Assembly: GCA_947367285.1 (NCBI GenBank)
Contig: CANBDB010000004.1
Span: forward strand, 1-24,218
Direction of reading: 5' to 3'
Length of the DNA stretch: 24,218 nucleotides
Origin: an uncultured Clostridia bacterium
GTDB taxonomy: Bacteria; Bacillota; Clostridia; Oscillospirales; CAG-272
The notes below the pieces were generated by a model. It was not told where the DNA came from and did no database searches. It was given only the letters and a program-made list of their open reading frames with translations. The position numbers were made by a program, and so were the translations under genes. The number at the start of each line of letters is the position of its first letter. Position 1 is the stretch's first letter. Below are positions 14,171 through 21,484 of this stretch, piece by piece.

Positions 14171-14526
14171 TTGGCAAAAACTTTTGGAGCGACTTCGTCA
14201 TTGTCGCAGTAGAGTATAGCTAAATTTATAAGACACATCTAGAACTATGTGCATTAAAATTGGCAAAAACTTTTGGAGCGACTTCGTCATTGTCGCAGTA
14301 GAGTATAGCTAAATTTATAAGACACATCACGAACTATGTGCATTAAAATTGGCAAAAACTTTTGGAGCAACTTCGTCATTGTCGAAGTAGAGTATAGCTG
14401 AATTTATAAGACACATCTAGAACTATGTGCATTAAAATTGGCAAAAACTTTAACCGAGCTTCGCACTTCTCGCAATAATGTATTGCTGAATTTCATAAAT
14501 ACAACACGAACTGTGTGTATTAATTG
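14171..14526. repeat. Tandem array of 89-bp units (three near-identical, fourth degenerate)
   Basis: Units begin at 14171, 14260, 14349 and 14438, an exact 89-bp period. Each starts TTGGCAAAAACTTT and contains GCGACTTCGTCATTGTCGC (hairpin GCGAC/GTCGC), TAGCTAAATTTATAAGACAC, and ends in ACTATGTGCATTAAAA. Units 1 and 3 read CTAGAAC where unit 2 reads CACGAAC, which suggests duplication as a two-unit block. Single copies of the unit occur at about 8023-8107 and 24135-24218, and inverted copies lie near 1225-1310 and 17440-17500. Confidence 0.93.
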
Positions 14527-14606
14527 GTTGTAGCTGTTGTGTTTAAAAGAATTTTTCAGCAACGGACAGTCGAGACCGCCTGTCACTACGTCTACAATTA
14601 GAACAA

Positions 14607-14740
14607 GTAAATTTTAGAAAATCGAAACACGGTTTTGATTTTCGTAGTGCGAATAAAGAAATGACCGTCGAAAATTTATTTTCGTAAGGGCATTTGTTAG
14701 TTCGTGCCGATAAATTGCTTGCAATTTATCGAAAATTTAC
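14607..14740. repeat. Structured element FWJ, copy B: closing stem enclosing three hairpins
   Basis: The length (134 nt) and layout match copy A. The closing stem is GTAAATTTT/AAAATTTAC (14607-14615, 14732-14740). Hairpin 1 is 14617-14643, hairpin 2 is 14647-14707 and hairpin 3 is 14708-14731 (CGATAAATTGC-TT-GCAATTTATCG). Relative to copy A, pairing survives sequence change: C-G to T-A in hairpin 1, and T-A to C-G (twice) and C-G to A-T in hairpin 2. Confidence 0.85.
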
Positions 14741-14842
14741 GAAGCACTAACACACCCTTTAATACATTCAGCTCGTGACGTGAGCCAAAAAAATATATCC
14801 AACAATATTTCGAGAACCGCGAAGCTCCCTAAAAGCTTTTTG

Positions 14843-14907
14843 CCTACTTTTTCTCGAAAAAGTAGGTTTTTCTCGAAAAAGAACAATCGTACCAAACTAA
14901 CTACTAA
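14843..14907. repeat. Hairpin plus 13-nt leader motif shared by dnaN and rnpA
   Basis: The hairpin CCTACTTTTT-CTCG-AAAAAGTAGG (14843-14866) is followed by TTTTTCTCGAAAAAGAAC and then AACTAACTACTAA (14895-14907). The same TTTTTCTCGAAAAAGAAC and the same 13-mer occur upstream of rnpA (to 9418 and at 9431-9443), in the same order after the four-way-junction element. Confidence 0.7.
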
Positions 14908-14933
14908 CTACCAACAAGAATGGAGATAAAAAA

Positions 14934-16085
14934 ATGAAAATTAGATTCAACAGACACGAATTTGCAGCGGCGATGGCACCTCTTATGTGTTGTGTGTCAA
15001 CAAAGGTAACTGTACCTGCTGCTGAGGGTATTCTCATTGAAGCTAAATTCCCCGACGAAGTAGTTCTCACAACCTTCGACCTTGAGAAGGGTATGAGATA
15101 CACAACTCACGCAGAGGTACTCGAAGAGGGATCCTACATTATCAATGCGACCAAGCTCAACCAAACTCTCCGAGTAATGCCTTCGGATGAGATCGAGCTC
15201 ACAGTTGACGATAGAAACGTTGCAAACGTAATCAGCGGTAAATCCAGCCACAAGATGAATGCACTTTCAGGCTCGGATTTCCCCACACTTCCCAAGCTCA
15301 CATCCAACGATGCTTTCTTTGTTAAGCAAAGCGACCTCAAGGAGATGTTCAGTCAAACCATGTACGCAATGGGTGTGAACGATCAAAGAAATATCCTCAA
15401 CGGTACTTTCGTAAAAATGGTAAACGATCAGCTCACAATGGTTTCCTGCGACAACTTCAAGCTCGCCAAATGTGATAGAAAGATCGAATACACAACCGAG
15501 CAGGAATACGCAGGAACATATAGAAATGCGTTCATTCTTCCCGTTAAGACAGTTAACGAGCTTGTTAAGCTCCTTTCCGATAACAAGGAGAGAACTGTTC
15601 GTGTCTTTATGACAAGAAAGAATATCGTATTTGAAATTGGCGATATCACATTCTTCTCTCGTCTTATTGAGGGTGAGTACCTCGACTACGATAGAATCAT
15701 CGTTAAGAACCACAAGTACAGTGTAGAGTGTGACCGTGACGAGCTCATTTCCGCTCTTGAACGCGCTGCCCTCGTTACCGAGGAAAGAATTGCAGGCTCA
15801 CTCAGAAGCCACGTTAAGCTTGTTTTCGATGGCAATCTTCTCAAGATCACCGCTAACTCCAGTGCAGGCAGCACATACGATGAGATTGAGATCAATGATA
15901 TCGGCACGCCCCTTACTATCGGCTTCAACAACCGTTATCTCATCAACTCCGTAAGAGCGTGCAACGCGGAGAGAATTAAGCTTTCTCTTTCTTCTCACCT
16001 CTCATCTCTCAACATTGTTCCCGCTGAGAAAAAAGAGGGAATTGAAGAAGTATTTATGCTTCTTCCCGTACGTCTTAAGGACTAA
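14934..16085 (+). CDS. dnaN: DNA polymerase III beta subunit (sliding clamp)
   Basis: DnaN forms the ring-shaped dimer that tethers Pol III and many repair proteins to DNA. The 383 residues fit three repeated clamp folds of about 120-130 residues. Typical segments are MKIRFNRHEFAAAMAPLMCC (1-20), GSYIINATKLNQTLRVMPSD (66-85), LSGSDFPTLP, a central FILPVKTVNELVKLL, and the C-terminal FNNRYLINSVRAC with a final LLPVRLKD in place of the common MPMRL end. TGGAGAT is 8 nt before the ATG. The recF start follows 17 nt after its stop. Confidence 0.96.
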   Translation: MKIRFNRHEFAAAMAPLMCCVSTKVTVPAAEGILIEAKFPDEVVLTTFDLEKGMRYTTHAEVLEEGSYIINATKLNQTLRVMPSDEIELTVDDRNVANVISGKSSHKMNALSGSDFPTLPKLTSNDAFFVKQSDLKEMFSQTMYAMGVNDQRNILNGTFVKMVNDQLTMVSCDNFKLAKCDRKIEYTTEQEYAGTYRNAFILPVKTVNELVKLLSDNKERTVRVFMTRKNIVFEIGDITFFSRLIEGEYLDYDRIIVKNHKYSVECDRDELISALERAALVTEERIAGSLRSHVKLVFDGNLLKITANSSAGSTYDEIEINDIGTPLTIGFNNRYLINSVRACNAERIKLSLSSHLSSLNIVPAEKKEGIEEVFMLLPVRLKD

Positions 16086-16102
16086 TTTTTCCAATTTGAA
16101 AT

Positions 16103-17227
16103 ATGCTTTGTAAAAAAGTTGAACTGCAAAATTTTCGCAACGCGGAGTGCGAGGTCATTGAATTTGACAACGGCATAAACGTGCTCCACGGCGAAAACGC
16201 GCAGGGAAAGACCAATTTGCTCGAGGCGATCTATTTCATTTCGCTCGGCAAGAGCTTTCGTACCACTCACGAAACGGAGATAATCCGCTTTGGCGAGGAG
16301 TTTGCTTCCATCTCCCTTGACTATGAGAGTGAGGGCAGGGAACAAAACGTTACAATGCGCTTTTCCGACAATGCAAGGCAAAAGAAGAACGTAACGCATA
16401 ACGGAGTTAAAATCACAAAGCTCTCCGAGCTTGTGGGCTCGTTCCGTGCGGTTCTTTTCTCGCCCGATCACCTGCAAATGATAAAGGACGGTCCGGCACT
16501 CCGTCGCAACTATCTCGACGTTGCGATATCGCAAATAAGACCGATGTATCTTCATTCATTACAAAAATATAATAAGATTTTAAAGAATCGTAACACATTG
16601 TTAAAGAATGCCGAGGAGGATCGCGCGACCTTTGATGCGACCATCGACTTTTGGTCGGCTCAGCTCGCTCACGAGGCAGCTCTTATCGCAAAAGCACGCG
16701 CGGAGTACGTTGCCAAAAGCGGTGAGATAATTGCGGATTTTTATAGTCGCATGTGCCAAAGCGGTGAAATTGACGAGCACCCCGAGTTTATCTATGCGGG
16801 CTCGGCAAAGCAGGACGGTGAACTCTATTTTGACGTTGCCGCCACAGAGAAAAATTTTCTTCGCCTGCTCACCGACTTCCACGAGCGCGAGATTGCCGCA
16901 GGCTCAACGCTCTATGGCATCCACCGTGATGATATAATTATCAACCTCAACGGCAAGAACACCCGTCTTTACAGCTCACAGGGGCAGCAGCGCTCCCTTG
17001 CGCTTGCAATGAAGCTCGCCGAAGGCGAGATATGCAAGATGGACTGCGGTGAGTATCCCGTGTTCCTCTTTGACGACGTTTTCTCCGAGCTTGACTCGGG
17101 CAGACGTAAAAATCTCCTCCGAGAGATTGCCAACCGCCAAGTCATTATCACCTCCTGCGAGAACGATATGGACCTCGCAGTGCCCTTTAAACGCATTGAG
17201 GTGGCAAAGGGAAAGTATATTAGTTGA
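16103..17227 (+). CDS. recF: DNA replication/repair ATPase RecF
   Basis: RecF is an SMC/ABC-like ATPase that, with RecO and RecR, loads RecA at gapped DNA. The 374-residue protein has LQNFRNAECEVIEFDNGINV (8-27), Walker A GENAQGKT (30-37) followed by NLLEAIYFISLGKSFR, an ABC signature YSSQGQQRSLALAMKL (about 290-305) and Walker B VFLFDD (320-325) with D-loop SELDSGRR. No Shine-Dalgarno site is visible before the ATG, so translation probably depends on reinitiation from dnaN, 17 nt upstream. The small S4-domain gene (yaaA) usually found between dnaN and recF in Firmicutes is missing. A hairpin-rich repeat block follows. Confidence 0.96.
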   Translation: MLCKKVELQNFRNAECEVIEFDNGINVLHGENAQGKTNLLEAIYFISLGKSFRTTHETEIIRFGEEFASISLDYESEGREQNVTMRFSDNARQKKNVTHNGVKITKLSELVGSFRAVLFSPDHLQMIKDGPALRRNYLDVAISQIRPMYLHSLQKYNKILKNRNTLLKNAEEDRATFDATIDFWSAQLAHEAALIAKARAEYVAKSGEIIADFYSRMCQSGEIDEHPEFIYAGSAKQDGELYFDVAATEKNFLRLLTDFHEREIAAGSTLYGIHRDDIIINLNGKNTRLYSSQGQQRSLALAMKLAEGEICKMDCGEYPVFLFDDVFSELDSGRRKNLLREIANRQVIITSCENDMDLAVPFKRIEVAKGKYIS

Positions 17228-17249
17228 TTTAATTAGTTTAGTGTGGATC

Positions 17250-17282
17250 GCAGGGGGCTTTTTTAAAAAAACCGTCCCCTGC
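17250..17282. terminator. Long GC/AT hairpin after recF, possible terminator
   Basis: GCAGGGG (17250-17256) pairs perfectly with CCCCTGC (17276-17282), with an inner TTTTTT/AAAAAA pair. It starts 22 nt after the recF stop. No T-run follows the stem, so termination is uncertain; it may be just another module of the dispersed repeats. Confidence 0.4.
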
Positions 17283-17353
17283 ACCCCAAAAACTTTTAAC
17301 ACTTTGTACTGACTTATTCCGCGCAAATTGTTGTGCACGGTTGTGTTATATTA

Positions 17354-17705
17354 TGGCGGACAGTCGGGGACGCCTGTCCCTAAAAAAGTTAGTTTGAGTT
17401 AAAAAAAGGACGGCCAATGGCCGCCCCTACAATAGAATAGATTTAGTTCGTGATGTGTCTTTAAAATTTAGCAAAACAATATTGCGAGAACGACGAAGTC
17501 TCGATAAAAGTTTTTTGCCTACTTTTTTTCAAAAAAGTAGGTGCCAAGCTTTTTTCAAAAAGCGGGCGAAGCTCCATAAAAGCTTTTTGTCTATTTCAAT
17601 ACACACAGTTCGTGATGTGTCCGTAAAGTTTAGTAATACATTATTGCGAGAACCGCGAAGCTGATTAAAAGCTTTTTTGCCTACTTTTTTCTCGAAAAAA
17701 GTAGG
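17354..17705. repeat. Composite intergenic repeat (second long copy of the dispersed family)
   Basis: The module order matches 1136-1530: a GGACAG...CTGTCC hairpin, GTTAGTTTGAGTTAAAAAA, GGACGGCCAATGGCCGCCCC (17408-17427), TAGTTCGTGATGTGTCT, TTGCGAGAACGACGAAGTCTC, CCTACTTTTTTT...GTAGG (17518-17541), AAGCTTTTTTCAAAAAGC, a second GTTCGTGATGTGT block, and a perfect CCTACTTTTTT-CTCG-AAAAAAGTAGG hairpin (17680-17705). It ends at the edge of the putative origin. Confidence 0.88.
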
Positions 17706-18175
17706 TTGTCAACAGGTTTTCCACAAGGTTTTGCTCGGTGTGGGAAAGGCAGTGGAAAATGTGTTATAAAAAACGCGTGAAGTATTGATTTTATTGACTT
17801 TTCTCAATTGTTCAAAAATTCATTTTGAACGGTCGAGAGGCATTGATTTTGGAATAAAAATCCGCAAAATCCGAGTTTTCAAGAAGGAGTTTTCCAATCC
17901 ACAAGATTTTGTGGAAAAGTCAAAAATCGTCAAAATGGTAAAATTTTCGATTTTTTGCCAATAATGTGCCATTTGGCAGGTTTTCGCAATAATGGGCAGT
18001 TGTTTTCCACATTTCGTCCTTTGATTTTTAACAAGAAATCCACAGGCAAAATTTTGGCGCAGATCCTTGAAAAATAAGGCTTTGGGGGAGTTTTCAACAT
18101 TTTCTACAGCCCCTAATACGTACTATAACTAAATATTTATTAATATATTTATTTCATTTATTTCTTTATATAGCG
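17706..18175. other. Putative replication origin (oriC): DnaA-box cluster plus AT-rich region
   Basis: Gene-free DNA with repeated 9-mers close to TTATCCACA: TTTTCCACA at 17717-17725, 18003-18011 and, inverted, at 17910-17918; AAATCCACA at 18036-18044; CAATCCACA at 17895-17903; weaker matches at 17739-17747 (TGTGGGAAA) and 17751-17759 (AGTGGAAAA); and TTGTCAACA/TTTTCAACA at 17706 and 18091. The boxes at 17895 and 17910 face each other. A short GC patch (GCCCC, 18109-18113) is followed by about 55 nt that are almost only A and T (18121-18172), a plausible unwinding region. It lies between recF and remB, not next to dnaA. No other gene-free stretch in the window shows such boxes. Confidence 0.68.
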
Positions 18176-18230
18176 CTTCGCGCAAAGAGAAAAAGTTTTT
18201 TTGATTTTTGATGAGAAAGGAGACGTGAAC

Positions 18231-18485
18231 GTGATTTACCTAAACGTTGGCGCGGGGAAGAGCATTCCCGAGCGCGATATTGTGGGCATATTTGATATGG
18301 ACACGTCGACCATCTCGCCCATAAGCCGAAAATATCTCTCTGAGGCGGAAAGGGCAAAGAAAACTGAATCACCCTCTTACGAAATACCGAAATCCTTTAT
18401 TGTTTACCGCACCCCCGACGGTGAGATTAAAGTGTGTTTTTCACAATTTTCGTCGGCTTCACTCCTTGGTAGAGTGGAGAGGTAA
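18231..18485 (+). CDS. remB: RemB/DUF370-family protein
   Basis: This 84-residue protein has the DUF370 pattern IYLNVGAGKSIPERDIVGIF (2-21), followed by FDMDTSTISP and a second part, SFIVYRTPDGEIKVCFSQFS. In Bacillus subtilis the recF-remB-gyrB order is the same, and Rem proteins control extracellular matrix genes; RemA is a DNA-binding protein. Function in this organism is inferred only. The GTG at 18231 was chosen because AAAGGAG (18216-18222) is 8 nt upstream; the TTG at 18201 has no ribosome binding site, and the GTG at 18225 would be only 2 nt away. It starts about 55 nt after the AT-rich origin region, so its promoter may sit within it. The 301-codon gene follows 54 nt downstream. Confidence 0.82.
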   Translation: MIYLNVGAGKSIPERDIVGIFDMDTSTISPISRKYLSEAERAKKTESPSYEIPKSFIVYRTPDGEIKVCFSQFSSASLLGRVER

Positions 18486-18539
18486 GGGGAGCGCGGTATT
18501 TGCAAGCTCTCTAAAAAAACAATCAAAGGAGCAAGAAGT

Positions 18540-19445
18540 ATGGAAAACAAAGAAAAATACACTGCAAAATTTGCAAGCTTTATGAATAAGGCGTCGGATT
18601 TGGGTAAAAAAGCCGCGGATGGTATTCAAAAAGGAGCGAAAGACTTATCAGATCAAACACAAAAGGCACTTTATGAGCAAAGAATGAAATATTATAATCC
18701 TTTGTTCAGAGATAAGTTTTTTAGCGAAGATTTTAATTTGCCCAATGTAATACAAATCGTTGATGATGCGGTAAGAAAAGACGTTGATGTTTGTGAAGGG
18801 GCAATAGGTTGGATAAAAAGCACCGAAGGTGTTGAAATCCTGTATCTTTATGATGAGTTTATTAGAGAAAGTAAGATAAATTTTGTTCCATTTGTTAAAT
18901 GTGATGCGGTTTATTGCGTAGATAACTTTGATAGAAGTAAATTTATCAATACCGAAACGATATTTGATAGATCAATGAACGAAAAAATGGCGGAGCTTGA
19001 ACATATTGCTTATTCGCTTGGCGCTAAGAGTTGTTCCATTGAAATGATTGAAGAAAATTTCGAGGAGGAAACTTCTAAGACTTACGCGAGTTCCAAGGTG
19101 AAAAATATTGGCGCGGATTATGAAAATATATTACATAAGCAAAACAAATCATATCAAGGTGGGAAAAATATCTCATATTTTGAGGGTGAAAGACCCCCTG
19201 TTGAACCAAAATTAAAATGGTTTGCTCATGATGACAACATAAAAAATTTAATTGAAATGAGATGTTCCGGAAAACATACGATAAGATCCAAGTCGCTCGT
19301 GTTTAAGGGTTCATCATCAGTCACTATGTCGAGGAAAAATGCTATTGCTATTGATATAATTTCTAAAGCTAAGGGTGGTTTATCAATGGAAAAAAGATCT
19401 ATAAAAGAGCATTGCACTCAAATGGTGCTTGAAATTGAGTTCTAA
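18540..19445 (+). CDS. Hypothetical protein, 301 residues, between remB and gyrB
   Basis: I do not recognise this family. Residues about 5-45 form a lysine/alanine-rich amphipathic helix (FMNKASDLGKKAADGIQKGA then KDLSDQTQKAL), like apolipoprotein or LEA-type repeats, that could bind a membrane or partner. The rest looks globular, mixed alpha/beta, without signal peptide or transmembrane segment. Features include a stretch LEHIAYSLGAKSCSIEMIEE (about 150-169), ASSKVKNIGADYENIL, and a beta-rich C-terminus with RCSGKHTIRSKSLVFKGSSS and a closing TQMVLEIEF. AAAGGAG is 8 nt before the ATG, so it is surely translated. The coding DNA is clearly more AT-rich than gyrB and its codon choice differs, suggesting later arrival in this conserved locus. 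It lies in frame for cotranscription with remB and gyrB. Confidence 0.8.
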   Translation: MENKEKYTAKFASFMNKASDLGKKAADGIQKGAKDLSDQTQKALYEQRMKYYNPLFRDKFFSEDFNLPNVIQIVDDAVRKDVDVCEGAIGWIKSTEGVEILYLYDEFIRESKINFVPFVKCDAVYCVDNFDRSKFINTETIFDRSMNEKMAELEHIAYSLGAKSCSIEMIEENFEEETSKTYASSKVKNIGADYENILHKQNKSYQGGKNISYFEGERPPVEPKLKWFAHDDNIKNLIEMRCSGKHTIRSKSLVFKGSSSVTMSRKNAIAIDIISKAKGGLSMEKRSIKEHCTQMVLEIEF

Positions 19446-19504
19446 TTAGCCTTCCCCAAAAACGAGAAGACTATATTCACATACAAAACTGAAAGGAAAC
19501 AGAA

Positions 19505-21466
19505 ATGGAAAACCTTGAAAAGAATCTCGACCTTGTGGTTGAGGAGAGCTACACAGAAGAAAATATACAGGTCCTTGAGGGACTTGAGGCGGTTAGAAAG
19601 CGCCCCGGTATGTACATTGGTACTACCTCCATTGGCGGTCTTCATCATCTCGTTTACGAGATCGTGGACAACTCCATTGACGAGGCGCTCGCAGGTCACT
19701 GCGACAAGATAACCGTTACTATAAATCCCGATAATTCCGTTACCGTTGAGGACAACGGTCGAGGAATTCCCTCGGCTATTCACCCCAAGCAGGGAATCCC
19801 CACGCCCGAGGTGGTTTATACCATCTTGCACGCGGGCGGTAAATTTGGCGGTGGCGGTTACAAGATTGCGGGCGGTCTTCACGGCGTTGGCGCGTCCGTT
19901 GTTAACGCGCTCTCCGAGTGGCTCGAGCTTGAGGATATTTATGACGGAAAGGTATTTACCGAGCGATTTGAGCGCGGTAAGGTTGCGCGCGCTTTCGCGT
20001 GCGTTGGCGACGCGTCATACAAGAAGAGCGGTGTTAAGGTAACCTTTAAGCCCGACCCCGAAATTTTTGAGGACACCGTTTTTGTTTACGAAACACTTGA
20101 GAACCGCATGCGCGAGCAGGCGTTCCTTAACGCAGGTGTTCGCATTGCGCTCATTGACGCGAGAGGCGAAGAGGTAGTTGAAAACGAGTTTGTATACGAG
20201 GGCGGTATCAAGAGCTTTGTTACGCACCTCAACAACAACCGTCATAACGAGCTTATTCACCCCGAGGTTATCTATATGCGCGGCGAGAAGGGCACCAGCG
20301 TTGCCGAGGTTGCGCTTCAATACAATGACAGCTACAATGAGCTCATTCTCTCCTTTGCAAACAATATGCACACTATTGAGGGCGGTACGCACGAGACGGG
20401 CTTTAAGAGCGCTATCACAAAGGTTCTCAACGATTACGCGCGCAAGGTGGGTATTCTTAAGGACAGCGACAAGAATCTCTCAGGTGAGGACGTTCGTGAG
20501 GGTCTTTGCGCCATCATCAGCGTTAAGCTTGAGGACGCGCAGTTCGAGTCCCAGACCAAAGCGAAGCTTGGTAACAGCGAGGTTAGAACCCTCGTTGACA
20601 ATATCGTAAGCACAAAGCTTGCGGAATACTTTGAAGAAAATTCCGGTGTTGCTAAAAATATACTTGACAAGGCACTCGCGGCATCCCGTGCGAGAGAGGC
20701 GGCAAGAAAGGCACGTGAGCTCACAAGACGCAAGGGCGTGCTTGGCGGTTCAACTCTCCCCGGCAAGCTCCGTGACTGTCAGGAGAGAAGAATTGAAGTA
20801 ACTGAGCTCTATCTCGTAGAGGGAGACTCCGCGGGCGGTTCTGCTACGCAGGGAAGAAACTCCAAATTCCAGGCAATCTTGCCCCTTCGTGGTAAGGTTC
20901 TTAACGTTGAAAAGACACGTATAGATAAGGTTTACTCCAATCTCTCGCTCATTCCCATTATTCAGGCACTTGGTTGCGGCATTGGTGAGGAATTTGATAT
21001 TTCCAAGCTCCGTTACGGTAAGATCGTTATTATGGCGGATGCCGACGTTGACGGTTCTCATATCAGAATCCTTCTTCTCACATTCTTCTTCCGTCACATG
21101 CGTCAGCTTATTGACAACGGACACATCTACCTTGCACAGCCCCCGCTCTACAAGGTTTACAAGCGCACAGGCGGTAGAAACCAGCAGGAATACTACGCGT
21201 TCTCTGACGCGGAGAGAGACCAGTATATCGAAATGCTCGGCGGTCACAACGTTGAGGCTGATAGATATAAGGGTCTTGGTGAGATGGATGCTGAGCAGCT
21301 TTGGGAAACAACTATGAATCCCGAAACGAGAACACTCCTCAAGGTTACAACCGAGGACGCAGCGGCATGCGACGCAATGTTCTCACTCCTCATGGGCGAC
21401 AAGGTTGAGCCCAGACGTGAGTTTATTGAGCAAAACGCGAAATTTGCCGAAAATCTTGACCTTTAA
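19505..21466 (+). CDS. gyrB: DNA gyrase subunit B
   Basis: GyrB is the ATPase subunit of the A2B2 gyrase that introduces negative supercoils. At 653 residues it is the short Firmicutes type. Seen are LEAVRKRPGMYIG (27-39), EIVDNSIDEALAG (52-64) with the ATP/Mg Asn56, DNGRGIP (83-89), GGLHGVGASVVNALS, the Toprim EGDSAGG (439-445) with the start of the DxDxDG motif at DADVDG (512-517), and the C-terminal YKGLGEMDAEQLWETTMNPE. AAAGGA (19492-19497) is 7 nt before the ATG. gyrA starts 18 nt after its stop, so the two form an operon. Confidence 0.97.
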   Translation: MENLEKNLDLVVEESYTEENIQVLEGLEAVRKRPGMYIGTTSIGGLHHLVYEIVDNSIDEALAGHCDKITVTINPDNSVTVEDNGRGIPSAIHPKQGIPTPEVVYTILHAGGKFGGGGYKIAGGLHGVGASVVNALSEWLELEDIYDGKVFTERFERGKVARAFACVGDASYKKSGVKVTFKPDPEIFEDTVFVYETLENRMREQAFLNAGVRIALIDARGEEVVENEFVYEGGIKSFVTHLNNNRHNELIHPEVIYMRGEKGTSVAEVALQYNDSYNELILSFANNMHTIEGGTHETGFKSAITKVLNDYARKVGILKDSDKNLSGEDVREGLCAIISVKLEDAQFESQTKAKLGNSEVRTLVDNIVSTKLAEYFEENSGVAKNILDKALAASRAREAARKARELTRRKGVLGGSTLPGKLRDCQERRIEVTELYLVEGDSAGGSATQGRNSKFQAILPLRGKVLNVEKTRIDKVYSNLSLIPIIQALGCGIGEEFDISKLRYGKIVIMADADVDGSHIRILLLTFFFRHMRQLIDNGHIYLAQPPLYKVYKRTGGRNQQEYYAFSDAERDQYIEMLGGHNVEADRYKGLGEMDAEQLWETTMNPETRTLLKVTTEDAAACDAMFSLLMGDKVEPRREFIEQNAKFAENLDL

Positions 21467-21484
21467 GGAAAGGAGCTATAAACT

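Larger units (their letters stand above)
14142..14933. other. dnaA-dnaN intergenic region, occupied by repeats
   Basis: These 792 nt hold, in order: a hairpin-rich repeat head (GCTTTTT-GA-AAAAAGC, 14155-14170), the 89-bp tandem array, a GGACAG/CTGTC fragment (14565-14584), four-way-junction element copy B, a GCTC/GAGC hairpin, a CCTACTTTTT-CTCG-AAAAAGTAGG hairpin (14843-14866) and the AACTAACTACTAA leader before dnaN. In Bacillus the main unwinding site lies between dnaA and dnaN, but I see no TTATCCACA-like boxes here. No gene or clear promoter is present. Confidence 0.75.

Noticed and set aside
14171..14526. Possible CRISPR array
   Set aside because: The whole 89-bp unit repeats; there are no unique spacers between short repeats and no cas genes nearby.
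14142..14933. Bacillus-like oriC between dnaA and dnaN
   Set aside because: No TTATCCACA-like boxes are present; the closest, TATCCAACA near 14793, has an altered core and stands alone.
17455..17664. 69-codon ORF after recF, and similar short ORFs at 1256-1459 and 14404-14586
   Set aside because: They are translations of the dispersed repeats, give low-complexity Phe/Lys/Ser-rich peptides and lack ribosome binding sites.
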